Below, in pieces: positions 44,988 through 55,863 of a stretch of 64,000 nucleotides of DNA. Made by a program: the position numbers and the translations under genes. Within the stretch, counting starts at the first letter, position 1, and the number at the start of each line of letters is the position of its first letter. The notes under the pieces are model-generated. The model saw nothing but the letters and a program-made list of their open reading frames with translations. It was not told where the DNA came from and ran no database searches. This DNA is from Oscheius dolichura (Eukaryota; Nematoda; Chromadorea; Rhabditida; Rhabditidae), in assembly GCA_932521035.1 (NCBI GenBank), contig OW051493.1, positions 4,960,001 through 5,024,000 on the forward strand, read 5' to 3'.

Positions 44988-46674
44988 ATGCTTCCAGACT
45001 ACCCCAAAAAGAATAATGGACTGAAAAGAGGCAATTTCACCAAAAAATCATCAATAGGTTCGTGCTTTAGTATTAAGATATAATTTTATTTCCTAGAACA
45101 AGAAACTCCTGCAAAAAAACCAAAAATAACTCGAAAGTTTGATTTCAGCAGGCATCCGAAACGAAAAATTGCTCTCAAATTCTTATATTTTGGTTGGGAA
45201 TATGATGGTCTCGTTCAACAGGCGAATACAGAGATGACTGTTGAAAAGGTTCACTGTTCTTGATATTCATGCATCTATTCATTCAGCATTTAATGGATGC
45301 GTTGACTAGAACCTGCCTTATTTCAAGCTGGAAAGACTGTGATGTATCTCGATGTGGACGTACAGACAAAGGTGTTTCTGCGTTCAAACAAGTCACTTGT
45401 TTGGTTGTGAGGTTTCTTCATGCTATCACTTTTACTTCAAGCAATCTAGGTCAGCAGATACTAATGGCGATCATGTTTTCTGGGATAAAGAGGCCGATCC
45501 GGAGATAATAGCAAATTACAAAAGAAGCGAGGAACTTCCCTATATAAGAATGCTAAATGGAGTTTTACCACCACATATTCGAATAACAGCGTACGTTGAT
45601 TCTACACACCTTTCTTTTTAAATTTTCGCTTACTATTGAAATAAATCACATTATTTCAGTTGGGCACCGGTCCCAATGGAATTTTCAGCTCGACACAAAT
45701 GTAACCGAAGGGTTTACAAATATTGCATGCCTAAAGCTAATCTGGATATCGAGGTAGCCTACCATTAGTGTCATTTTATTGACTAAAATTTAGAGAATGC
45801 AAAAAGCTTGCGCCTATTTGGTTGGTGAGCACGATTTTAGGAATTTCTGTCAGGTATCTTTATTCCGAAGTTTATAAATTTTCTTTAGATAGATTCAAAT
45901 GAAGCTCGTGTTCTGCAGACGTATATACGCCGCATTTTTGACGCAAAGGTGGAGCTAATACGGTATATACTGAAGCTGTTTTCTTTGATTATAACATTAG
46001 AAGCAATAACGATCCATATGAATTGATTGAACTTACTGTAACAGGGTCAGGCTTTTTGTGGCATATGATTCGTTATATTGTAACCGTGCTTCACGAAGTA
46101 GGGCAGGGTAACGAGGAACCTGAGGTGGGTTGTCTTATATTTAATTATTATGATAGATGACCATAACATAATTTAGCTTGTAGTGTCAATGCTGGATATA
46201 ACCAAGACTCCCTGCCGTCCACAATATGGGCTTGCCGTAGAGACTCCATTGTGCCTTTTTGATTGCAGGTTTTCATTACTTTTAAATATTTATCCCCGCC
46301 AGTTACGATACTTCCGAACTAAAATGGCGAGAAGATGAAACAGCAATGGAGAAAACCATCATTTTTCTTCAGGCGACCTTGGCTGACTTTTCTACAAAGT
46401 ATGGCATGTGTCAAAACTATCATTTTTCCTAACATTCAGAGCACAGCTAATAAAGAATATGATTAATGAACTACAAGGAACTGGCGACGCCAATAAGGGT
46501 CTTTTGCAGTTTACCCAAGTAAACATTATGTTTTTACTGTATGCCTTGATTATATAGGATCGACCTCTTCCTGCTAAATATATTCCTTTCAACAAACGAC
46601 CAGTTTGTGAAAGTCTGGAGTCAAAGTTAGAAAAACTCAAGAAGAAACAACAGGTAGTAATGCAAGAAGATTAG
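44988..46674 (+). CDS. tRNA pseudouridine(38/39) synthase, PUS3/DEG1 type
   Basis: After a basic N-terminus the TruA fold begins LKFLYFGWEYDGLVQQANTE. It contains the catalytic-Asp motif CGRTDKGVSAFKQV, ARHKCNRRVYKYCMPKA, VGEHDFRNFCQ, SGFLWHMIRYIV and TPLCLFDCSYD. The GWxYxGxxxQxNT and RCGRTDKGVSA signatures point to PUS3 rather than PUS1. The enzyme isomerises uridine 38/39 in the tRNA anticodon arm. It is the first gene of five on the plus strand. It is divergent from the small protein/glyoxalase pair, with 242 bp between start codons, implying a shared promoter. Introns are about 35-45 bp. Confidence 0.92.
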
Positions 46675-46830
46675 TATGGCGGGTATAAGTTTGTTATTTT
46701 TATATTTGAAACGTTTATATCTCTGTTTTTTGTTAATTTAGATAAATTATTACTGATTCTAACCGTTGAAAATCAAACATCCTGGATTATCCACGTCTTT
46801 CATTTTGTATCGTTATTATGCACAAAAACA

Positions 46831-46837
46831 TTTTCAG
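46831..46837 (+). promoter_or_regulatory. Splice acceptor 1 nt before RTRAF ATG (candidate trans-splice site)
   Basis: ttttcag is followed by T and the ATG at 46839, 155 bp after the PUS3 stop. No room exists for a conventional promoter plus 5' UTR next to the ATG. Confidence 0.55.
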
Positions 46838-46838
46838 T

Positions 46839-47728
46839 ATGTCTAAGAGAAAGCTTCAAATAATCGGATATAAAAAGGACTTCGTAGATTTTGAAGGTGA
46901 ATTTTTATCATCTGTTAATACTACAACTTGCAGATGACAATGCATATCGCTCGTTTGTTTGTGATATCATTAAGCGTTTGAACAGTAAAGACGACTCGTG
47001 GATACAAACAGTGCTAAATACGGAAAAGAGCGAGGAATGGTCCGAAATGCTAAAAGAAGTAAGGTATTCGTGTTATTTTTGTAACATTTTTGCAGTATTT
47101 TAAAGAATGCAAATGTCTCTCATATGGAACTAGATTTGCAGCAGCCGATAGTCTTCTAGATGCTCTCATAAGAAAAATGTTCGATAGTAGAAGTAAGATA
47201 ACTTTACTATTCTCTTATTAACTAATAGATGTTGCCCAAAGAATTACTGGTAAAGAATACGTGCAGTTATCAAAGCCGGCAGTGGAAGATGGAGGAACCC
47301 CAGAAGAAGTCAAGGAATTAATTTATGAACTTTGTAACACCCTCAAGATCACAAGACATCCTGATCCAATGATTTCCCTTGAAGTAATTTTTTTTGCTGA
47401 TTTTCAGCAGTTTATAATATAGGCCGCGTGCATGTACATCAACAAAGTTCTTTGCCCTGAATTCATTGAGCAATGCAAGCAAGAGAAAGAAAAAGGAATA
47501 GATGTGGTGAGTTTTTTTGAATTTGGATAAAACATTTTTTTGTTCTTAGAAAAAAGTGGATTTCAAAGATTTTCCAACAGGCCTACCCGATTTCCAAGAT
47601 GGTGTTGTTGGTGTTGCGGCTCGAATTATGCGGCTCTTGAATATTGAAACTATCCGCGAGACACAAACCGCTGTTAACGAAACTCTAGTCGCTATTCAAA
47701 ATATTACTGCAGCAAAGAACATCAGTTA
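46839..47728 (+). CDS. RTRAF (C14orf166/CGI-99/hCLE) homologue
   Basis: The start MSKRKLQIIGYKKDFVDFED, then SFVCDIIKRLNSKDDSWIQ, CLSYGTRFAAADSLLDAL, MISLEAACMYINKVLCPEF, DFPTGLPDFQDGVVGVAARI and MRLLNIETIRETQTAVNE cover the family from end to end, in about 235 residues. RTRAF is a subunit of the metazoan tRNA ligase complex (with RTCB, DDX1 and FAM98) and of kinesin-associated RNA granules. Introns are about 35-40 bp. It is second in the five-gene row; the gap to PUS3 is 164 bp and to the next gene 134 bp. Confidence 0.88.
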
Positions 47729-47862
47729 AATTGATTTTTTAGTTTGTTGTTATTAAACTTATGCTCAATGCTCGGTCTTCCCCTCTGCTCCGTGGGTTCT
47801 CTCCATATATTTGCAAAAATATTTCCGCCCTGTTCATACAGATTATAGAAACCGTTAACAAA

Positions 47863-48668
47863 ATGAGAAGAAATATTTTGGGTGTTCGACTAGCGTCAAA
47901 ATCATTTTTAATTTCAATAAAATATAGCTCATATTTGACCAGGTAAGATGATTCGATTATCGATGCCTAATTTCTAGAAAAAAGAACTACTACCAGATAC
48001 TTGGAGTACCCATGGATGCAAGTAAAGAAGAAATACAACGCGCATTTTTTATTAAAGCCAACGAAGTTTGTTTATCTTGTTTTTGTTTCTTATACCTTTC
48101 TATCCCAGCTCCACCCAGATAGAAATAATAGCCAAACGGATAGTCGTATCGGATGGAGCCGTGAAACTGCGACAGAAAAATTTATGCTAGTAAAGGAAGC
48201 CTATGACTGTTTACGTAATAGTGATAAAAGAAAATCTTACGATGAAGACGTACTTTTGACTGGCAGAGGTGGTTTTCTCATGGAGGTAGCGCCTTTTTTC
48301 CAATTTAATCTTTAGTTATTCAGGCTACGTCTCATCGATTTAGAGACACTATCATTGATTTAAATAAAAGAAGAAATCTATCTTACACGGGTATCGGAAA
48401 GACTGCTGGTGCCGGGCATTTCAGGTTATTTTGATATAGATGTTGATAAGATACATCGTTCAGAGACCCTGAACAAGAATATTATGCCGAAAAGCAGAAA
48501 AATACAGTTCTATATATTATTGGCTTCCTCTTTGCTCTGGTAATTACTATGAATATAACATATGTCTGGTACATCCATTTTTTGTATTTTAAAAGTTCTC
48601 TTAATTACAGGTATTTGAGAAAAACAGGACAGAAACGTATGATACTGTTAGACTCAACTGATCTATAA
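47863..48668 (+). CDS. Membrane J-domain protein, DNAJC4-like
   Basis: The start MRRNILGVRLASKSFLIS is basic and amphipathic, possibly a mitochondrial targeting signal. The J domain follows: NYYQILGVPMDASKEEIQ, the HPD motif in ELHPDRNN, FMLVKEAYDCLRNSDKR and SYDED. Near the C-terminus is one membrane segment (VLYIIGFLFALVITMNITYV), and the protein ends LLDSTDL. J domain first and single TM later is the DNAJC4 arrangement. It would stimulate an Hsp70 partner at a membrane. An acceptor (gttcatacag) lies 21 nt upstream of the ATG. The intron inside the J domain is about 50 bp. Confidence 0.85.
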
Positions 48669-48802
48669 CGAAAAATGTAACACAATAGTATTTGTATATT
48701 GTTATTTCATTAAAAATGTATTTTTTTCGGTTGATTTGTCGACATTGAACGTTATTTCACTCTTATACATGCTACATATTTTTATTTTTGTTCATTGCTT
48801 AT

Positions 48803-48812
48803 TTCGGTTTAG
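48803..48812 (+). promoter_or_regulatory. Splice acceptor 2 nt before AK6 ATG
   Basis: ttcggtttag is followed by GA and the ATG at 48815, 146 bp after the previous stop. It repeats the pattern of the neighbouring genes. Confidence 0.5.
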
Positions 48813-48814
48813 GA

Positions 48815-49453
<639 letters not shown>

Positions 49454-49600
49454 TAGATTTCCCTTTTCCTTTATTGTTTACATTTTGACTTTAGTATGTT
49501 TTTCAATGAAGGCGTGAAATCATGACTATGTTCTAAATTACAGTTGTTCGGGCAAAATATTATCTTGCTATGATGACTTCTATTCTATTCTATTCAGCCT

Positions 49601-49610
49601 GCATATTTAG
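49601..49610 (+). promoter_or_regulatory. Splice acceptor abutting mL53 ATG (candidate trans-splice site)
   Basis: gcatatttag runs directly into the ATG at 49611; a second acceptor-like tattcag lies a few bases upstream. The preceding stop is 157 bp away. Confidence 0.5.
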
Positions 49611-50226
49611 ATGTGTCAAATGTGGCAAAGAATTCGTTATGGGGTGCGGTGGAACCCTGCCGAACGATTAGCTTTAGCCACTCGAGGGTTGGATCTCAAG
49701 ACGGTAAAGTCTATAGATATTTCATTTGATCCATTTCATTCTGGTAATAATTCTTTGAGGTATGCAATTTTTGGAGTGTTTTATCAGTTTTCGGACCCTC
49801 TTATAGAGTCTTCTGGCACAGTGTAATGGCACCAAAAGTAAGACTAACAAATCCACAAGTCCGTATAAAAGCAGATGTCCGAAACGACCGAAAGGATCCA
49901 TTTTTCATCGCCACATTAGGTTGGTTTAGTAGTTAGATACACTGCAGGTGTTTAATTGTTGAATCGTTATTACAAAGCAGCTCCGAGGAAATCAAATTTT
50001 TGCCGTAAATTGGTGATAATCAAATAATAGCGGATGCTTAGCGTAAAGTTGTTTTGCATACGAATACTATTGACCTATAAAGTAGATGCTGTTTTTAGAT
50101 AACGGAAAGAAACTGAAGTTCAATACAAACAACATGCCAGCGATGGACGTTATTATGAGGTTCAACCGACTTCTTGGTAACACTGAATTAGGCAAATCTG
50201 GAACTCGCCCTCTAACCAAGATCTGA
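49611..50226 (+). CDS. mrpl-53: Mitochondrial large ribosomal subunit protein mL53
   Basis: The protein reads MCQMWQRIRYGVRW, LDLKTVKSIDISFDPFHSGN, SLRVFWHSVMAPKVRLTNPQ, VRIKADVRNDRKDPFFIATL and MPAMDVIMRFNRLLGNTE, ending TRPLTKI. The LKTVKxIxIxFDPF start, SxKVRxTN middle and IKADVRNDR motif match mL53, a thioredoxin-like protein at the base of the mitoribosomal stalk. The last intron (about 49,920-50,100) is about 181 bp, much longer than its neighbours. A second in-frame ATG (MWQRIRYG) is available. It converges with the globin gene. Confidence 0.85.
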
Positions 50227-50372
50227 TAGATCGTTCATTTTTAGCGCGCGTTGTTATCGTTAAGACTTGTGGATATAAATTTCATTCAGACTTTTTCATT
50301 TCGGTCGAAACGATATGAGACGACATAAAGCAAGACGAAGGGTGCTCATATAAATCACATACAACTCAAGAA

Positions 50373-51350
50373 CTAGCCGTAAGGCACGGACGACTCGTAG
50401 TCCAGGCGTAGTTGTCGCAATTGGTTGTGTACATCTTCGTCCGAATGTTCCAGCTGCTCATTGGAAGAAGGCTTACTGGAATGTTTTTATTATTTATGTG
50501 CTACAATAATAGGTACCGGTAAAGACGGACTTCCTCATCAAATCCGCTCCTTAGTTCGTCTGTGATACACGCAAGGAACAGTCGCCAGGCTCGGGCTGCC
50601 TCGCGAGTCTGAAGCCCGTATTGCTTTCACCAGAGGACTCACATTGACTGATTCATGGCTGCATATCCTTTCCATGGCTATCTCTCCCAGTCGTTCCCAT
50701 ATCTCTCTGAAATTCGTTTATCGACGAGTTGAAGAAGTTCAAACCCTGTAAATCCACAGCTCTTGGCTAGAACTGCGTGTGCCTGTCCCATCCTTTTCAG
50801 CTTCTCTACACACTCTTTCTCGTCGTCCAATTGGGAAATCAGTTCGTCCAAAAATCTATAATTATTCCGTTTTCCTTTCACCCAAAGAACTCACTTGACA
50901 ATGATCTTGATATGGGCATCCAGCGTGGCGATGTTCTCCTCGTCCTTGTTGAAGGCGTCCACGAGGGCGGCCTTGTAGAAGATCTGCTTGACTTTGGGAG
51001 AGGCGATCTCCAGCTCGATGAGGATCTTTCGGAAGATGCTGTTGCACTGGCCACGCATCATCCGCCAGCTGCTGGCCAGGGCCTGCTTCTGGCTGAACGA
51101 GAGAGACGAGAGCGACCCCAGGGCACCTGCAACGAGTCTCTACCGGGGGAGGACTGACATTTTTCTGTGGGCACATGACGACGATACAGCCGCTGATTAG
51201 ATTTATCAATTATTCGGGAGATAAATGCTCACGCACATGATCGGGCCCCCGTTCTGAGAAGCCGGCTGTCTTATGCATTTCACAGAAGGCGGGGGGCAAC
51301 TTACGGCCGCCAGGGGCGCTTCTGATGGAGGACTTTCTGGAGACGGACAT
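50373..51350 (-). CDS. Nematode-type globin (215 aa)
   Basis: Exons 51350-51305, 51126-50895, 50855-50745, 50706-50643, 50608-50517 and 50475-50373 join to 215 codons plus stop. A Ser/Arg-rich N-terminus (MSVSRKSSIRSAPGGR) precedes the A helix, LSFSQKQALASSWRMM. Then come FRKILIELEIASPKVKQIF, the E helix LDAHIKIIVKFLDELI with a His at the distal (E7) position, and RMGQAHAVLAKSCGFTG with the proximal (F8) His. Helices G/H are REAARAWRLFLACITDEL and SGFDEEVRLY. A charged tail ends YESSVPYG. Both haem-facing His are present, so haem binding is expected. The gene straddles the AT/GC boundary. The ATG lies just downstream (gene sense) of a C25(CT)n tract. Confidence 0.85.
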
Positions 51351-51359
51351 GCCGTTGTT

Positions 51360-51397
51360 TGAGAGAGAGAGAGGGGGGGGGGGGGGGGGGGGGGGGG
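51360..51397 (+). repeat. (GA)6 plus G25 tract directly upstream of the globin ATG
   Basis: On the plus strand an alternating GA run passes into an uninterrupted 25-bp G run, then CGG. In globin sense this is a C25 tract followed by CT repeats ending about 10 nt before the start codon. Confidence 0.95.
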
Positions 51398-51399
51398 CG

Positions 51400-54300
51400 G
51401 TTATCCTAACGAGATCCGACAAAGGGCGCCCGCTCTCATCAGAAACGTCTTTGGCTGCCGGGGAACACCTAATTGGCCGGGCCCCAAAAACAGCCGGGCC
51501 ACTTACAGACGATGCGCCGCTTGACTCCAGTGGGCTTCTTGGCGATGACCGACAGCCAGGAGGACATGGCCCGGGAGGACGGCCAGGGAAGAGATTCAAC
51601 TCGAAAGAAATGGGCGGAAATTAGCGAAGAAGAATGAAAAGCGACAGGGTGACGTAGCCCGGCCGGGTAATTTAGAGTCAAAAGACAACAGGACTTCATT
51701 TCCACGGAGGACGCAGACATAATCAGCGGGGTGGAGGGCACCTTCCTCTTCCCCGGTTAGATTTCCTCTTTCATTTCCAGAGAAAAAGACTCGACTGACC
51801 TCGTCTGGTGGACTTGGATCGGCTTCGGCTGACCTTCCTCGAGAACCCATTGGCTCCTGTAACACGAGATATCGGTATCAGTCTCCAGTGACTTCAATCT
51901 CCCCGGGGGGCTGGCTGGCTCACTCCCTTACCTGGGCTGCGACTGGGACAAGACTCTTCGGCTACCGTAAGACTCCTGACAAATTTAGCCCTTTGGATCG
52001 TTGCGAAACTCTCGGCCATTCTGAACAATTCGGAAATGGGAGAGGGGTGGCCGGATGAGAGAGGATATCCACTTTGTCTTGTTATGGATAGGGGTGGAAA
52101 TGGATACGGTAGGGGGAATGGGGAGAGGTTATTTGATTGGAGGATGCGCGTGGACGCAACGAATTCATTCGTCATGTTGTGACCGAATTGGAATAAAAAA
52201 TCATATGTTGTGGGTGGCGGGAGCCGTTTCTTTTTTGAAAACTCCGGCTCATTTCGTAAATTAGCCCGGTTACCTCCGCCTCTTTTTGGCCTCTGCTCGC
52301 GCGGCCTTGTCAGAGAAGGAGGAAGCCTCTCTCTTTTGTTTGATCCTCCTGCAACAGCAAAAGAGAAACGGACGAGTATATTGTTTCCTGGAACCACAGG
52401 CCACGCTTTTTTAATCTAATGGAAGAGGGGGGCTGAATTTATGAGGAGGAGGCAGCCGGAGGGGCTAAGACTTCGTGGGAACAGGCGGTTTATCCTTTGG
52501 GCATGCTCAATTTAACCGGCATTTTTGTCTTCCCCCCGGCCAAAATATTTCCATGATCGCCGGATTCTCCAAACGCCATCGTTCGTCTGAAGGAGGAAGG
52601 TGGAGAAGGGGCAGATTGGGGTGGGGGAGAGGCCGACTGAGACAAGGCTGGGCTATGAATATGGGAACACTTTCCAGCGGGTAGAAATACGGGGGCAACT
52701 CACTTTTAGGCATGTTGATATAGGGGCAGTCAAAAGGTCGAATGGGGTTTCATGGCCCCGGGGCGCACAATAACCACCGGATTTATGGGTTTCCAGTGGA
52801 GACGGTAGCTTACGGGATACATATTTAGGGGGTAGGGGGTAGCTACCAGTATCCGTTTCAATTTAGGGCGAAGAGAGTCACAAGAGCCACCCAAACTGCG
52901 CATATCCGATGGGCTGGACGAAGCGAAGAGACTCATCGGAAAAGGTCAACACTGATATCCAATTTCGGGAGAGTTCTTTCTACTTTGGAAGGGGGGATGA
53001 GGTGGGAGGAAGTCATGGGGCAGGGGTTGTAAGGGAGACTCATTATGACACTCTCCTGGAGGGGCCGGGGCAGGGGGCAAGACACTCCAATTTAACCTAT
53101 TGCCCGTCGGTGCCCCTTGGCGGAAACAATAAAGCACCCCTATATTCGGGACACAGCCAATTTCTCATGGCTTGTCACTGGCCTGTGTATCCTCCCGCCG
53201 TATATGGTAATTTCAGGAGACGACAAACCTGGGCTCCTCGGCACCCGGCAGGACTGTGTTCGGCGGAGATGGCTCGGCAGGATGTCGTCACCCATCTTCT
53301 GTACTCAATAAATCATCAGAAAGAGGAGAAAAAGACGAGAAGGAAAGGAGGGGAATGAATTCCGTTGAAGCGAGGAATTCCGGGCCAGTGCTAATCGTGC
53401 ATGAATTAAACTATGGGTGTTGTCGGAGGCCATTGTTTCCAAGCGGTGATCCCTCTTATAAGGAAAAGTCTAAACTGGCAGTGGGGACAACAGGGAGGCC
53501 CTCCGATAATCAAAGAAGGGAGCCGGTGTGTTTTATTCATCTCAGGTGGAAGGGGAGACGGCTGTTTTCCAGGACATCAAGACACAGGTCGGGTATTTTT
53601 GGAAAGGGAGGGGATCGGGTCCGGGGAGTATAAAAAGACACTTGTTTGAATGGTTGAGACAATGGCGTGAGCGCGAGGAAACTCACTCGGCCCTTGACTA
53701 TTAGCCATTCTTCTGGTCGCGTACTCCCGGCCACAACTCGAGAGATCCCAGCACTTGGTCAAGCATCCTAATGAGATTGGCCGTCGGCTACCGGAGAAGA
53801 TCAAAGCCCGTATTTGGTAGCAGGAGGAGGATCTCGACTTCCTGCCCAAAACATCAGAAAAATTGATGGTTTTCTCCGACTGCCAACATAAAAGGAGGAG
53901 GGGAGCACCTAATAGCAGGGTACCTGGAACAGACCGGCCATTAGAGGGAAGGCGACGATTGTAGGGTTTCCCAGAAGTACTGTTAATGCGGGGGGATTCA
54001 AGCTAATTAGGAGGAACGGGGGAAAGTGCAATGGCCAGAGGACAAAGACCCGGAATGACGGTCGCCCCGCATATGAGATTTCTTCTATGTTTTCAACCTA
54101 TCCCGCCATTATGCGGGTATTATTTTTCACTGAACACTGACACCTAGGAGGATAGGGAAATACCTGGCCAGGTGACTTGACTTCTGCTCTACGAAACTCG
54201 TATTTTGGAAGGGAAAGGAAGTGACTGTTATGAATGCATTGGGTGATTGACGGTGACCTACTCCCGATATAAAATGCAGTAAGACTAACAGAAGGCGGCC

Positions 54301-54564
54301 ACGGGTACTCGGCGGAAAAGGAGTGATGAGATTGGGACACGGCCGGCTGGCTGGAGGAATCCAGAAATCGTGACGATTGTTCTTTAGCGAAGGCAATTGA
54401 CACCCGGGGTGCCTCTAATTAGAAGGAAGATCTCATGGCCGGGGCCCTTTTGTTAGGGGCAGTCGCCAAGTAAACAGCCACCTATGGATTGCCAGGACAG
54501 GCACAATCCGCTTATAACCGCTATTTGAAGGGAAGCGGCCGGTCATTCTACCGTCTTCTTCGAG
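51400..54564. other. GC-rich region without a supported gene
   Basis: Minus-strand coding-like pieces occur at about 51,510-51,590 (MSSWLSVIAKKPTGVKRR, followed by a gtaagt donor) and near 51,800-51,850 (MGSRGRSAEADPSPPDE). They may be alternative 5' exons of globin or of another gene, but they do not join to globin exon 1 in phase. A TATAAAAAG at 53,629 has no gene I can see downstream. The rest shows only chance open frames. Confidence 0.4.
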
Positions 54565-55863
54565 ATGAGCACTGTAGGCCCCTCTTGTCCGCCCTCGATA
54601 ATTCGGTCGTTTCAGGTACGGAGCGGGAAGAGGACTCTGGTGGGCTCTCGGAAGGGGGCAGCCTCCCGGAAACTACAGGATACTAGAAAACTCGTCAGAA
54701 ACAAAGGAGAAGTGGGCAGTGGGGAGAAGAAGGGGAAGACGACGACTAACTCTACTAAACGGTCGACCGAGGGAAAGGCGAAGAAGAACCAGAAGAAGCC
54801 GCGGGAGAAGCTGAACGAGGGAGAGACGCTGAAGAGCGAGAGATTATTATGGAAAGTGATGTCGCTGCTGGGGTCCGGCGGCTTCGGAGACGTCTACAAG
54901 GTGATGAGGGAGGACGAGGGCCAGGAGTACGCGATGAAGACGGAGGTGCTGAACGGAAACGCGAGAATGCTCCGGCTGAAGATTGAGGTGGACGTGTTGC
55001 TGAGGTGCGAGAAGGGCGGCAAGAAGCACTTCGTCAAGATGGTCGACCGCGGCAAGACGGACAAGTTCAAGTTCATCGTGATGACTCTGGTGGGGGCCTC
55101 GCTGGAGGACTTCCGCAAGAAGAACAACATCGAGTACACTCACTCGACCGTGATGCAGATCGCCCTCCAGACCCTCGAGTCTCTCCAGGACTTTCACGAG
55201 ATCGGCTACATCCATCGCGACATCAAGCCGCATAACTTCGCCCATGGAATCGGCAAGAGCGCGGCCATCGTGTACATCCTGGACTTTGGAATAGCCCGCC
55301 GTATCTACGAGAAGGATGGAGCCACCTACAGGAAGCCGAGGAACTCGGTCAAGTTTCTGGGAACACTTCGCTTCGCTTCGAGGAGCTGCCATAACCGCGA
55401 AGAACAGGGACGGAAAGATGACATCGAAACGTGGTTTTATATGGTGTGCGACCTGTCCGACAGGGCGAAGGGACTCGCCTGGAGGAGGGAGACGGCCCAC
55501 AAGGAGGTCGTCCGCAAGAAGACGGAATTCTATAACAAGGCCTGGTTCGTCAAGTACTACGAGGAGAACAGCCCCCTCATCGTCGACCTCTACCCGATCC
55601 TGGAGGAACAGGAGAAAATGAAACTCTCTGACGAGCCGAAGTACGAAGAAATCAAGACGATCCTGACCAACACGGTCGCCAAACGGACCATCGACCTCGA
55701 ATTGCCTTTGGATTGGATGAAGGAGGAGGAGAAGGCGGTGGTGGACGAGACCCAGATGGACTCGCCGAAGGAGCGTTCGGAGGCCATCAAGCTGGAAGGA
55801 TCCCTCGACGAGGACGACGAGGACCCCCGCAAGTCGATCAAAGTGCCGAGACAAGCCAAATGA
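54565..55863 (+). CDS. Intronless CK1-superfamily kinase, TTBK-like worm family (432 aa)
   Basis: A Lys/Ser/Thr-rich N-terminal extension of about 90 residues precedes the kinase domain. The Gly loop is LLGSGGFGDVYKVM, the catalytic Lys is in EYAMKTE, the catalytic loop HRDIKPHNFA and the metal loop LDFGIARRIY. The CK1-type activation segment is GTLRFASRSCHNREEQG with KDDIETWFYM. An acidic tail ends KVPRQAK. All key catalytic residues are present. This arrangement matches the large nematode TTBK-like/CK1 expansion, many members of which are sperm-enriched in C. elegans. It is the only long single-exon gene in the window, which suggests a retrocopy origin. Substrates are unknown. The start could be a later ATG. 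Confidence 0.88.
   Translation: MSTVGPSCPPSIIRSFQVRSGKRTLVGSRKGAASRKLQDTRKLVRNKGEVGSGEKKGKTTTNSTKRSTEGKAKKNQKKPREKLNEGETLKSERLLWKVMSLLGSGGFGDVYKVMREDEGQEYAMKTEVLNGNARMLRLKIEVDVLLRCEKGGKKHFVKMVDRGKTDKFKFIVMTLVGASLEDFRKKNNIEYTHSTVMQIALQTLESLQDFHEIGYIHRDIKPHNFAHGIGKSAAIVYILDFGIARRIYEKDGATYRKPRNSVKFLGTLRFASRSCHNREEQGRKDDIETWFYMVCDLSDRAKGLAWRRETAHKEVVRKKTEFYNKAWFVKYYEENSPLIVDLYPILEEQEKMKLSDEPKYEEIKTILTNTVAKRTIDLELPLDWMKEEEKAVVDETQMDSPKERSEAIKLEGSLDEDDEDPRKSIKVPRQAK

Noticed and set aside
53629-53690. TATA box followed by ATG
   Set aside because: The ATG is followed at once by GCG TGA and no exon chain begins there.
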